Shown here: positions 13,322 through 24,373 of the stretch, in pieces | How positions within the stretch are numbered: position 1 is the stretch's first letter | Layout of the letters: each line of letters begins with the position of its first letter | Origin: Mermis nigrescens | Taxonomy: Eukaryota; Nematoda; Enoplea; Mermithida; Mermithidae | Assembly (NCBI GenBank): GCA_036768485.1 | Contig: JAVLUZ010000223.1 | Coordinates: 4,915,893 to 4,979,892 of the forward strand | Direction of reading: 5' to 3' | DNA length: 64,000 nt | Notes under the pieces: model-generated | Database searches by the model: none | What the model was told of the DNA's origin: nothing | What the model saw: the letters and a program-made list of their open reading frames with translations, nothing else | Program-made: the position numbers and the translations under genes

Positions 13322-13682
13322 GTCTGCGACGTTTTGGCGCCGCCGTTTTGGCGCCAGCAACTTATAAGTTATTCTAATTGAATCAATTATTGAGCAATTT
13401 CAAAATAAATTAGATATTCAGAAAGCAAGTTCTACAAGCTACAAAATAGCATATTGTTCTTTTCGACTCGATGAGTATTCACTTGAAAAACTGTAGAAAA
13501 TCCAGTGTATTTTTATATGCATTTAATTATCTCACTAAATTCAATGATATTCTAAAAGTAATTTATACCATGACGTAGAGAATTGAATGGGCTTTTAGAA
13601 TCTGTATTATACTTTATTCATAAATGAAATGTAAATAATTGATAATATTACAAAGAGTATAGCGCCAAAACGTCCCATTTCG
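13322..13682 (+). mobile_element. MITE with 11-bp target duplication, 361 bp
   Basis: An exact TACTTCTTAGG lies at 13311-13321 and 13683-13693. Inside each end is the inverted motif GACGTTTTGGCGCC / AGCGCCAAAACGTC. The long duplication points to a Mutator-like element rather than hAT; class assignment is tentative. Confidence 0.65.
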
Positions 13683-14182
13683 TACTTCTTAGGTTGGGAA
13701 AAGCTTAAAGAATCGTTTTTTCATTGCAATCTCAGTCGGCCGTGATCATACGTGTAACGGATCAAAATTTTGGGTGTAGAGACCGCCCATTCTCATTGGG
13801 GGTAATAGACTACCAACTTCTGGCCAAAAAACACTCAAAATCGATCAAAAACGCAAATTTTTCCAAAAATCGGGGATAGAGGGGTCAAAAATTTTTCGGT
13901 GTCAGCGGGATGGGGGGACGACCAACTTTGGGTGGATAATTCCCTTCATCCCCCTGTTATATGAATGCCCATGATTCAAATCTGTAAAATAATGCGTCTT
14001 CAAATTAATTTGTTTCGTCAAAGTTGCCTTATACGAATTTCTAAAGTAGTTCAAAGGTTTATGATTAAGCAGACATTTATAATTTCTTACGTACACAAAT
14101 GTCAAGTTGAAAAATTAATGCTCGATGTCTTTGTTACATCAAATGAAGAGTTTTAGCTGGCAATTTCTCTTTGTAATCTCAC

Positions 14183-14502
14183 CTCTTCGTTTGTGCTATA
14201 CCCCACCAAAGCGTATTCAATCAGGGCAGCAAACACAAAAACGTAGCATGTAACTAGATAAATATCCATCGCCTTAACGTAGCTGACTTTGGGTAATTGT
14301 TGATTGGTCTGCGACATCAAAGTGGTCATCGTGAGTACAGTAGTGACTCCAAGGGTGACCCTGGCCGGAGCCGAATCGCGACGAACCCAAAATGACACCC
14401 ATGAAACTACTACCACAAATATGCTCGGTTGATAGATTTGAACCCAATAATGACGCAGCATGCGAACAAATTTGAATTTGCACAAAAGTCGAGAATAATT
14501 AC
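14183..14502 (-). CDS. Gene A exon 7: M1, M2, M3
   Basis: It carries M1 ([16 protein letters not shown]), M2 ([20 protein letters not shown]) and M3 ([19 protein letters not shown]). The acceptor is at 14503-14504. The likely donor GTGAGA follows YSTNEE at 14182; without it the frame stops at 14153. Unlike gene B there is no intron between M2 and M3. Confidence 0.9.
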
Positions 14503-17500
14503 CTGATTTAAAAATACTATAACTGAAAACTTTAGTGAATCAATAATTAATATTGCCCAAAAGCATGCACTTTTCTATGGCAATGCAAGGGATATTGTAC
14601 GATATTTCGTTAAACTATATTACAAAAAAAATTGGAGGAACAGTAAAAAGCTATGGATTGGTTCTATTAATTTTACTCAAGCACTTTCGATTTCAGCGGT
14701 TATCCGTTATATTAAAATTAAATCGAATTTTTATGTTATTTCAGTGCATTAGTAAGAGGTAAATTTAAATGATTAAAGAAAATCTCAAATTTTAAACAGA
14801 AATATGAGAATATCACAGTAATATTAGATTCTACATTATGCATTTTTAAGCATCTTAGGTTAGAATAGTTAGTTATCGTTAGTCAAACAACAAATACGTT
14901 TATAAAATTTCCTAAAATGTCACTTAACCAATAATATTAAGTAAGCAAAGATCTGAAGGGCGGCCAAAAATTGTAATTTTTAGCTGGTGCCCTGCTTCCT
15001 GAGCCTGCTAGTGTTGATAAGCCTCGATACGTTTAGATACTTGAGACCCAATAAAACCTTTACTGAGTTATATAATCAGAATTTCGAAAACTTTAGGTTT
15101 TTTCGCAAAGCTTCGATATCTTTGAATTATCTTATATGTTTGATAAATGTTGGGAAAATAATGTTTTCCTATACCACTGTTCAACCCTTTTCTTATATGT
15201 AAAAATTTTTGTCTTTCAAAATTTCGACCTCGCTTGTGCGAATCTGAATGTTTACAAAATAATGCTAAAACTAGCGTCTAAAAATGCAAATTATAGCTTC
15301 AATAAACATTGCTAAATTACGTATAAAATCTGTTACCTTTTACTGATAATGTAATCCGATTCAGAAAATATGAATAGGAAGGCTCAGGGCAAATATGTAG
15401 TGACTGGAAAAAAGAGCTCATATCAAAGCGTTTTGGTAATCCTACCGTTAATTTACACTACGATATAGCTTAGAAAAACTATATAGCAACGTATCTGTTG
15501 ATATGATAACTTGATAAGACAACTTTCAATTGGTTGTAGAACATCAGAGCATAAATAATTTTAAAAAGTCTGTTTTATTGCAAAGAATAAGGAATGAAGT
15601 GTACAATAACAGCACATTTGCGAGTATTTCCAAAGTGCAATGAAATTCATTGTTAAGGTATTGTTTTTCGCCTGGTCAAACGATTAGATGAAAACGCTGC
15701 AACAGTATCTAACAATCTCATGTCAGCCATGATGACTCACCATTTTCAAATATGCAAAAGAGCTCTATTTTCAAATTATTCAATCGTTGATATAAATTAC
15801 CAGTGCTTGTAGCTTGCACTCCCTCCACTATAACCATGTCATCCAACTCGAAATTCGGCATTCGTAGATCTTCGTTTATTCTGACTGGCGGGCTGTCAGG
15901 GCTGTCATACCAACGTAGTAACACTTCGTTTACAGAATATCCGTCTGAAAGAAAGGTCAAGTCCTTTCACTAGATGTTAGCGTTAGTATTCATTCTATTT
16001 CACAGCTCAATAGTAATACCTTTTCTCCGATTTAATAGATTACCAGCTATAATAACGGGATACGGATAAGTAGCCCCTCACATTTCGCCCCCACACATCT
16101 CGCCCCCCACAACTCGCCCCCAAGTACAACCCGCCCCCACACAACTCGCCACCCACAACTCGCCCAAACAAATAGGTCTTGGAATTTTAGGCCGAGGGAT
16201 CAAGATTATTACCTACCTACATTTTCGTATTGTGTACATTTATAATACATATTGCTCAATGCTGATTCTGACGTGGAACTCGGTTCTGTGGGACTGCTGT
16301 GGGCATTCATGCATAGCATGACCGTTCTAAGGGGTTAGCTGGTCTGGGGGTCGAATATTGAGCTTTTTGGAACGTCAAAAACTGATAAAATGCAAAATAG
16401 TGTTCTCTCTTAATATTTTTTTCTAATTTTCATTTTGCCTTATTTTTTCGTGAGATTCCCCTTCTTTTCATTTTGGGGGGTCTGGACCATACATGGGCAG
16501 CAAAAAAAATTCTGAGTTACGTGGAGGGTTATATCGCCAAAAATTGCTAAAAATCGCAAAAAATGTCACTAAAAATAGAGTTCTGGGGTCTACAGTAAAC
16601 TGCGAGGGGTCGCTAATTTCTGCGGAGGATGTACACCCCCAGACCTTTCACGCCCTGTGTGGTCTGGACCCTTGCTAACCCCTTTCACACCCACTTGCAC
16701 GTTTGGTTGTGGGAGTAAGCAACTAATGGTTTATATGTAAAATATGCCTTATGCTGGCGGGGATCAAACTTATTTGTCAATCAAAACATTTTGGATTGGA
16801 TTGCTGGACCTACCATACGCGGACAAAAAGTCTAAAACAAATAAATACATATTTGGATTGCAATAGCCATTCCATTGTGGTCGAGTTGTATGGGGGCGAG
16901 TTGTGGTTGGGGGCGAATTGTGGGGGTAGGGGGCGAGTTGTGTGGGGCGAGTTGTGAGGGGCGAGTTGTGAGGGGCGAGTTGTGGGGGAGTGAGTTGTGG
17001 GGGCGAGTTGTGTTAGGGCGAGTTGAGGAGGGCGAGTTGTGGGGGCGAGTTGTGTAGGGGGCGAGTTGTGGGGGCGAGTTGTGTAGGGAGCGAGTTGTGG
17101 GGGGCGAGTTGTGCGGGGGCGAGTTGTGAGGGGGGCGAGTTGTGAGGGGGCGAGTTGTGAGGGGGCGAGTTGTGTGGGGGCGATTTGTGTTTGGTGGCGA
17201 ATTGTGGGGGCGGGGAGCGAGTAGTGTGGGGCGTTGTGGGGGAAGGGGGGGGTGAATTGAGGGGGAGCGAATCATCCGCAAATCATAATAACAGATCTTT
17301 ATTATAGTATTTTTCTTAAAAGTTACAATTAACTGCTACAATCAGCTATATTGAATATCTTGTAAATAAGAACTCCGGGTCCTAAATCAATTTTTTGATG
17401 AAAACATTTCCCGCGTTAATCGAAGCCATCGCGAAATCATATTTTCATGTATAGAACGTACAATAAGTGTAGTTTTCTATTAATTTCGTCATTTTTTGAC

Positions 17501-20500
17501 ATAAAATTCATTAAAAATATATTATTTACATTAATAACGTGAGTAGCTAATCTAAATCAGTAATTCAATCTTCGGATGATATTGGTATTCCTTAGTTTAC
17601 AGCAACGTAGGCATTTAAGGAGGCAAATATGTGTTGAAAGTGAAAACTTAGTCAAGGCTCTATATTCAAAAAAGATGTAAGATGGATATTCGACGTATTC
17701 CAATAAAAAAGGAAATTATTTTTTGTAAATTCATGAGATTTTAGCAAACGATATTAAAAATAGTTTCCTACAGTCAGCAATTCATAAGGAAATAACGATA
17801 TTAAAAATAGTTTCCTACAGTCAGCAATTCATAAGGAAATATTTACATAAATCTCCAATATTTACATAAGCTACAAAAGTTATTCAATTTTACAAAAAAT
17901 ACGAATTTGATGCGTTACGTACTCGAAAACTCCAAGGTCAGATATGTGATTTTGCTGCAGTGAACATTACGAATTCCACCTCACTTTAGCTAATTCCGCC
18001 AGATTATTGAAGGCAAAAATGACGAAATTTAAAAGAAAGTAAATTAATGAATTCGAAGTTTCAAATAAGTAATCACAATCATGCATACTAAATAACGCTA
18101 AATGTGAATAGCAAATACTAACTAACAGCTTTCGAGTTCGAGGTTGCAAGCTTGTGAATCAAATGGAAACAAACGTAGGTCCATGGGGCAGGCTACTATC
18201 GAAGTGATTCTAAGGAAATTTCACATTTATTTTAGAGTCTTGTAAATAATAAAGATGTTTATTACCTTTCAACCAAAATCACACGTCCATCACTTCTCAA
18301 TAATAAAAAACTATTGTTTATCGGCGTAGTATGAGTGTGGGAAATTTTTTCGTTCGGTAAGAATAAGTCGGGCATCCAAATTTTTCTGTGAAACTCGCCA
18401 TCTAAGAAAATTACAGAATTTTACAATTTTAAGGGCAAATACTAGCTTAAGTAATTGGCTTACCTGATGATGCTATTTGATAAAAATAATTCCGCCTTGT
18501 TTTGATTATTTAGATAGAGTAAAAGGAATGTAAGAAAGTATAGTTTCTCATTCTCTGAAATATAAAATTCGCAAGATCCTTTTTTCGATAAATGCTCATT
18601 ATTACGACTTTGTTATGCACTTTCAAACATGACCAGATAAAGCTTGTTTAGATTATAATCCTATAGAAGTAAGCTCGTTATTAGAAATAAAAAATTGCAT
18701 GACATGTGAAATACAGACGTATTCAGAACCTATCAAAAATTTTCTACCGTTTGATCACTGCCGGAAAGCATTAATTTGCGTCACTGGCTAGTTGATACAT
18801 TTTTAGCTAAATTAAAATTATTGCATGAAATTCTTTATTGCAACTCCAGCGCGGATTTAGGGGCGGGCTGAGGAGGGGAATGGATTGGCACTCCTGCTTT
18901 CAAAAAATATTTCGAGCAATACAAAATATAGTGTATTTTTGATAATTTCAACTATTTTTATCATGATTATACAAATTTTTTCGACGCTTCGCGCCGGGTA
19001 GTACTCATGACATTTACTGACATTCTTGGCACACTAAAAACTTTATTTTCGAGTTTTCGAGCAGTCTATGCACAAAAGAAGGATTTCTTAGTTCTTACAA
19101 TGATTTTTCAAATATTTTTCGGCGCTTTTACCCAATTTTGCACTGATTTCGCGCGTTTTTCGTAAAAATTTTTTGAAAATTCTAATTTATTACGGATCAC
19201 AAATGATGCTGTATATCAAACAGCGGCAAAAAGTGCTACTTTAAGTGTAACGCACTTATTTTTCGGACAATTTTTAGAATTATTAGAAAAATTTGGAGTT
19301 TTGCTCCCGTCAGAAAATCCTGGATCCGCCACTATTGCGACTCACCTTGCATTCTAACGGTCTTCAAAAGTTCATTGTGCCAAGATAGTCTTTGATCTTT
19401 CCAAATTTGTTGCATTTCCATGTCAACTGTGTATTCCTGTTAGGAACGAGATCGAATAGCAGCACGAAGGATCCGCTCAAGGAAAAAGCTTACCATGTGT
19501 ATCTCAGATACGGATGTTATGCGAGAAACATGGATCACGACTTTGACGGTGAGTGCTTCACCTGATAAGAAAAAAGTTTTTTAATCGGAAAAAAGTTTTT
19601 AATGCAATAAATGAGTGAACACGTGGGCATGGGGGTTTGGCGGTTTACACCCAACAATCTAACCCCCCCTGCGAAAATCGATGAACCCCAGCATTAAGTT
19701 TTTAGCGAGTTTTTGGAATTTTAGCCAGTTTTGAACCCCCAGAATTCGGCTGCTGCCCCTGTATCAATGAGTGTCTGTTTTATAATAAAAAAGATGTGTT
19801 ATGGAAATACGCATAATGTTTAAAAACTCGATGCTGATAGAATGAATTGAAGTATGTTGGTTATGCTGACAGAGGGATCGCTGATTTCTCAGATGATTGT
19901 TCAAAAATTTATAGAACAAATTTACCTGCTAATTAAAAATACGAATACATATGCATCGAAATAAATGAAAACAATCTGAATGGTTGATGATGATTCTTTG
20001 AGTTGATGATAAGTTGATGAATGATAGATGAATTGATGTTGATGATAAGTTGATGATGATTAATTAATAATTAATAAGTCCATGACTTTTTGATGATGAT
20101 GATAATGACGATATTGATATACAGTGCCGCTCAAAAGTTTAAGGCCATTCTGATTGATTACTCCAAAATCCATTGGGTTTTCAAATAGCTGTTAACTTTG
20201 AAATTAAAAGGCCTAAATTTTACTTTGAAAAAGTTTCTAGATTAGTTTTGTCCGCTGATTTCAAAAAGTTTAGCCATTTTTAATTTCCTTTTCTAATAGC
20301 TGATTTATTACGGGTTAATTTCGCTCCATTTTGCTGGTCTTTTGATCAAAAATCGCGTCTATGTCTAAGGATACTAAATTATTCCAAAGAGTGATAGCCG
20401 GATGTGTCAATATAAGTTAATGTGTCATGCAAAACGAACTTACTCGTAAGAAACACAAACAGTTCGATTCCTTTACTATCTTCCTCGACCCGGGGCGATC

Positions 20501-22188
20501 CTCTAAATTGGCCACTAAAGAACTGTGTGGCCTAAAGCGAACTTCTATAAAAATTGGCGTCTGACCGCTCCTGACATGCAGGGTGAATTGTCTATTGATT
20601 GTGGACAATTGGTTGTGAGGCAGATAATTGGTCGGCATCTTTGTCGTAAAATTGAATCGTCATAATGAGTCTTTTTGCGATCGAGTTAACGAAAAAACAT
20701 ATTGATTTTTGCTTGAAATTTCGTTCGTTGGACTTTCCTCGATTGTGCAAAGGTTTCTTTTTCTTGGGGAGTGATATTCGATTATTTTACTTCGAAATTA
20801 CGGGGTTTTGTCCGCAGACGTTCAGACAAAAAATAAAATGTCAAATGCATAGCTGGAAGCTTAAAACACAGAAGAGAGTGCAGTGCTCACTTCATATAAT
20901 TCCTTAATTGAGGAGCACTTGGTTCCTTCTTTGTTGACTGCCTCAGAAAAAACATCCAAGACATTTTTTTCCGGAAGGGTGACGATCCAAAACACAAGGC
21001 AAAAACCACTGCAGCATATATTGTGGGAAAGGGATAGCCTTTATTATTCTGACCCCTACAGTCCCAGGAACTCAATTCAATTGAAAATATTTGGCGGATT
21101 ATGAAAGAGAGACTTCAGAAACATCATTCCCAAGTGCATTTCACGAGCAAAATTGATTGAAAAATGAAGGAAATCTGGGGTTCAATCCCAAAGAAAAAAT
21201 GCGTTAAATTGATTAATTCGTTAACACTTTGTATACAAGCATTAATTCAAGCTAAAGGCTATCGGAATTCCTTTAAGTCGATTCTTCTTTGTTAACTGTT
21301 AATTGATGATGTTCTGTTCAATTTCGAAACTCTTGAACAATAATTAGTTAAGAATTTACGATTAAAACAGACGCTGCGTTAAAATGGTGGGTGGCCTTTG
21401 AGCTTTTGAGCGGCACTGTATATATTTATAATATTTTTATAATGTTGATGATATCATATATTTATATATTATTCATTCAATATTATATATTTATAATGTT
21501 GATGACTTTTTCCAGGCTAAGCGTTCATGCTCAGCTTGAAAAAGATAGCAAGTAAAGACGGTAATTATTGCTTTTGTTGATCTGAAAGCGATCGTAGTAT
21601 TAAATTTGTCTGCTCAACGTTCAACAAACACATCTTCATCGTATTTCGCTATTGTCTTTGTATTGTATTTTTCCAGCAATAAATTGCTTGATTTGATCTG
21701 ATATTTTATGTATATCTAAATATGTTCTTAGTACATATGTTGGTTAAGAGGGCCCGGTTTCAATATCGTTAGGCTTAAGCCAGGCTCAAATCTGACTTCA
21801 ATGTTTAGACATACGTGGCCAGGTTTAAGCCTAACTTAAGCCAGGCTTAAGCTAGGCTTAAGTCAGGCTCAAAATTGGCTACGTATGTTTAAACATTGAA
21901 GTCAGGTTTAAGCCTGGCTTAAGCCTCAAGATATTGAAACCGGGCCCAGAATTTTAATATCTAACTTTGTTAAAAAAATCAAAGTTGAGAAAATTAGTGA
22001 ACTTGAGCTTCAATAAGAATGCAACACTAGAATGCAATGCATTTGTATTTTAGTAATTAATTACGTACAATTAATTATATAAATAATTTAATTAATTTTA
22101 TGTACCTCCATAATTTGGCCTCAAGCGCTTGTCATACGATGCATCTTTTAATATGTCATTAAGTGTTTCAGTAAAGCACTCAACACAT
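14183..22188 (-). CDS. Cys-loop receptor subunit, GABA-A/RDL-like, anion-selective (gene A, partial)
   Basis: This gene encodes a ligand-gated chloride channel subunit of the plasma membrane. Seven minus-strand exons chain in consistent phase: 22106-22188, 19494-19561, 19346-19436, 18266-18401, 18127-18209, 15801-15944 and 14183-14502. They supply the N-terminal helix and beta strands (RLRPNYGG), IWKDQRLSW, the [11 protein letters not shown] loop, a 13-residue Cys loop ([15 protein letters not shown]), ESYGY across a splice, M1, M2 with SAPARVTLG, and M3. The PAR motif at the M2 border is the anion-selectivity signature. The signal-peptide exon (above 22188) and the intracellular-loop/M4 exon (below 14183) were not recognised. 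So the gene may be longer than shown, or it may be 3' truncated. Its best relative in the window is gene B at 35-49 kb, transcribed away from it. Confidence 0.88.
15801..15944 (-). CDS. Gene A exon 6: beta strands 7-10 and loop C region
   Basis: The exon begins [11 protein letters not shown] and ends VQATSTG, with acceptor CTTTCAG and donor GTAATT, both in phase 1. It matches gene B exon 39656-39802 in position. Confidence 0.88.
16488..16661 (-). mobile_element. MITE-1 copy with exact duplication, 174 bp
   Basis: It starts CATACATGGGCAGC and ends in CGCCCTGTGTG. GTCTGGAC is exactly duplicated at 16480-16487 and 16662-16669. It splits a family 2 repeat inside the foldback-like element, giving three levels of nesting. 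Confidence 0.85.
16876..17280 (+). repeat. GGGGGCGAGTTGTG minisatellite
   Basis: Around 22-25 units of about 14-18 bp show variable G-run length. The inverted version of the unit lies at 16078-16168. Strong G/C strand skew makes overlapping repeat-peptide frames that are not genes. Confidence 0.93.
17750..17840 (+). repeat. 46-bp tandem duplication
   Basis: The segment containing AATAGTTTCCTACAGTCAGC and ATTCATAAGGAAAT occurs twice back to back. It lies in a gene A intron. Confidence 0.85.
18127..18209 (-). CDS. Gene A exon 5: Cys loop
   Basis: It encodes [20 protein letters not shown], with 13 residues between the two Cys as in the family. The acceptor TTCCTTAG and the donor GTTAGT keep phases 2 and 1, matching gene B exon 39512-39594. 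Confidence 0.9.
18266..18401 (-). CDS. Gene A exon 4: WxPD loop
   Basis: It encodes [13 protein letters not shown] and ends LVER before GTAATA. The acceptor is TTTTCTTAG. It corresponds to the second half of the larger gene B exon at 37192-37415. Confidence 0.9.
18847..19334 (+). mobile_element. hAT-like element (CAGTGGCGG ends) next to a splice donor
   Basis: The left end is CAGCGCGGATTTAGG and the right end GGATCCGCCACTA. The flanks TTGCAACTC and TTGCGACTC differ at one base. It is the same family as 3249-3669. The right flank overlaps the 5' splice site of gene A exon 19346-19436. Confidence 0.7.
19346..19436 (-). CDS. Gene A exon 3
   Basis: It encodes [19 protein letters not shown] and ends VRMQ. 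The acceptor is CCTAACAG and the donor GTGAGT. Confidence 0.88.
19494..19561 (-). CDS. Gene A exon 2 (of those found)
   Basis: It encodes [16 protein letters not shown], equivalent to gene B exon 36458-36525. The acceptor is TTATCAG and the donor GTAAGC; it starts in phase 1 and ends in phase 0. Confidence 0.87.
19618..19765 (+). mobile_element. MITE-1 copy with exact duplication, 148 bp
   Basis: AATGAGTG is exactly repeated at 19610-19617 and 19766-19773. The outermost base at each end departs from the family consensus. It lies in a gene A intron. Confidence 0.75.
20122..21418 (+). mobile_element. Decayed Tc1-like DNA transposon, 1.3 kb
   Basis: The ends CAGTGCCGCTCAAAAG and CTTTTGAGCGGCACTG are exact inverted complements inside TA dinucleotides, and the 1297-bp length is typical of Tc1/mariner. 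Broken plus-strand frames between about 20440 and 21300 keep transposase-like pieces: [13 protein letters not shown] near the N-terminal helix-turn-helix region, a degraded DPKH-like block near 20985, and a (D)PYSPR...IFGG segment near 21055-21100 resembling the SPDLNPIE-W region. Several stops and frameshifts make it inactive. It lies in a gene A intron. Confidence 0.88.
20440..21300 (+). pseudogene. Broken Tc1-like transposase
   Basis: It reads in three frames with multiple stops. Recognisable blocks lie in the order expected for a DDE transposase inside the matching inverted ends. The catalytic residues cannot be traced with confidence. Confidence 0.7.
21750..21947. mobile_element. Near-palindromic MITE with GGGCCCGGTTTC ends, 198 bp
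   Basis: The ends GGGCCCGGTTTCAATATC and GATATTGAAACCGGGCCC (one mismatch) pair, and AGA flanks both sides. Internal AGGCTTAAGCC repeats make almost the whole element self-complementary. The 3-bp duplication and the ends resemble PIF/Harbinger-type MITEs; tentative. Confidence 0.75.
22106..22188 (-). CDS. Gene A exon 1 (first found): N-terminal helix
   Basis: It encodes [15 protein letters not shown] then [11 protein letters not shown], equivalent to gene B exon 36302-36393. The acceptor is TTATTTCAG and the donor GTACAT. A signal-peptide exon must lie further up and was not identified. Confidence 0.85.
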
Positions 22189-22199
22189 CTGAAATAACG

Positions 22200-23560
22200 A
22201 ATAAAGCAGCAAACGAACGTAATACAAGCATGCATGTAACATGAAATTATTACATTTTGACGATAAAAATATTTATTATCAACAAATGAGCCGCTAATTT
22301 ATCCATTTGATTTATGTGCGTATGGATGCATTCATTTATGTACATTCCGTGCTACCCTTTGCTTTATGTATTGCCTTGAGCAGTGTACAAAATGCTCTTT
22401 TTTACCTCATTTTTAATCCCTTTGAATTCATTATGTCGTGCTGTCCATCTATTTTAACCCTTTGAAGGAGCGCAAATCAACCTAATCCAGTAAGTCGTGA
22501 GTTGATTGAGGAAATTACTGCAGCAAAATTTGAGATAATCCGATTCAGCTCGTATTTACGATTGATCGATTCATCCGATGTTAAAAGTAAAAAAGGTTTG
22601 TTTACCTACATAACTTTCACATTTGCTGAAGTGAGCTAAAATGCCCTAAAACTTATTATAAATGCCAAAATAGCGCAACAACCACCGTAATTCACAGTTT
22701 ACGATCAATGAAGCACTTTTTGATTGATATAATTACATTTCATTTTCTTTTGGCCCTAATTTTGTCACCTTTCGTATGAGTTCAGACACAATGAGTCTCC
22801 ATGTGAATGCTCAGGCTCGACCAAGGTGTAGAGCGTGGGAATACAGGGGGTCAAACATTTTTCAAAGGTGGTTTTTCTGAGGTCTTGACTATTGTGACGA
22901 TGTTCTTTCTTTTAATGATTTAAAAGGAAAAATCTTCGGAAAAAATTCAATAAATAAATGAACTTATAGTTTGAGAGGGATTGTTTATTGCGAAACGTCG
23001 AAAAACGAATTTTTCGATTCTAAAAATCGAAAAAAACTTATAACCGTTTTTTTATGTTAAAGAACTGAAAATTTTAAGAACGGCCGGCATTTTGCGGGGA
23101 ATCAGCTATCAATCGGGGGTGGTAAATTCCTCCTAAACCACCCGACGTGTGGTCCCACCCGACCAGGCATGTGGTTTAGGGTCCATACAACTGAAAAAAA
23201 CGAAAGAAAACATTTTATTAAAGGTTGAAAAAGAAAGAAATCAATTATTGAAAAAACGAAATCTCCTGACTAAAGTGCTTCAAATCGACTCTTTAAATCA
23301 CTACTGGAAGCAGTTTGTTTGCCAGTTTCATGTTCATACCAATTTTCTAGCTATTTTAGTCTTGCTAATGCAATTGTCAAGACCATTTTATATATAACCA
23401 AAAGATAGATTTCAGCATCAGTGATTAAATGCTGTCGGTGTTTCAGCCGAGAAACGCATGAGCAAAATAGAGATTTAAACATTCACTTCAATAATTTCAG
23501 ATTTGTTTAAGCTTAAATGTTACTTTATTCAAGAATATAATGAATAAAAAGTGAATCATT
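22200..23560. other. Stretch between gene A and the 23.5-kb MITE
   Basis: It should hold the missing 5' exon and promoter of gene A, but neither could be identified. No other gene was recognised. Confidence 0.45.
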
Positions 23561-23562
23561 TA

Positions 23563-23786
23563 TAGTCCGTTTCATTTGACTGTGAGGTTTTTGAAAAAAT
23601 CTAAAGTGTTTACAGAAGAGCTTTAAACTAACGCCATAGTTGTCATATGCTACAGTATAATGAGTCTTAGGGAGACGTTTGCTATTCTTAGGCTGCATTA
23701 CTGAATCAAAATTTTAAACCACTTTTGTAGCCCGATTCACGCGGATTAATTTTAAGAAAAAACCTCAAAGTTAATGGAACAGACTA
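23563..23786 (+). mobile_element. TA-type MITE copy, 224 bp
   Basis: The ends TAGTCCGTTTCATT and AATGGAACAGACTA match the element at 4721-4943. TA flanks the left side and TT the right. Confidence 0.7.
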
Positions 23787-24314
23787 TTCATGCCGTCAAA
23801 GTTGAAAGCTTTTATAAGCTGCCCCATTTGCTTTTTAATTTTCATGAACAAATCGCTCCTAACGACGAATAATGGTCCGCTTTGCAACGTTTCTGAGTAA
23901 ACTTAGTATAAAGACTTCAACAGATGACACGGTTCAATCTTCTCATTTTTTTTGGTTGTAGATTCCACGTAGACTATGCTTCTCTCATTGCGCTGAAGAC
24001 AGCAATCTTATTTTGTTATAGGCTCCAGTTTTATGAACAAAAAATAATTCTCTCATGAGCACATGCATTTTAATGTGCATAATAGTATCACTTACTCATT
24101 CGATTTTTCTAACAATGTCAGCCTAATTCTTTTAATTTGCAATTTTTGGATTTTTAATTTTTTTTGTTTCTAACATTGCCGAGATTTTAATGGATGCAAC
24201 ATTGATTTTAATTAGGAAGGGTGCAAGCTGCGATGAAAAAAGTAGCGCTGTAAAGGCGGAGCTTGTCCATTGCACCTCGGACAGGTTGACCCCTGCGAGG
24301 GTTCCAAATCATAG

Positions 24315-24373
24315 GTAGCGCGATAGCGCTATCATAGGTAGCGCGTTAGCGCGTACCTATAATATACTTGGGT
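24315..24373 (+). repeat. Hairpin repeat shared with 5573-5612
   Basis: GC-rich palindromic GGTAGCGCGTTAGCGCGTAC is followed by TATAATATACTTGG, the inverted counterpart of the site near 5.6 kb. Confidence 0.5.

Larger units (their letters stand above)
16057..17284. mobile_element. Foldback-like element with minisatellite ends, 1228 bp
   Basis: An exact ATAATAAC duplication lies at 16049-16056 and 17285-17292. The left end (GGGATACGGATAAGT) and the complement of the right end (GATTTGCGGATGATT) are alike. Next to them lie inverted arrays of one G/C-skewed unit: about 16078-16168 as CAACTCGCCCCC and 16876-17280 as GGGGGCGAGTTGTG. The arrays are very unequal in length. The element lies in a gene A intron and contains a family 2 copy that is itself split by the MITE-1 copy at 16488-16661. 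No transposase was seen. Confidence 0.75.

Noticed and set aside
13740..14106. Possible M4 exon of gene A on the minus strand
   Set aside because: The translated frames lack the YSR...FP..F..FN..YW pattern, and the sequence looks like a repeat fragment.
16832..17281. Overlapping frames giving His/Asn/Ser/Pro and Gly/Glu/Leu repeats
   Set aside because: They are products of the GCGAGTTGTG minisatellite, open on both strands.
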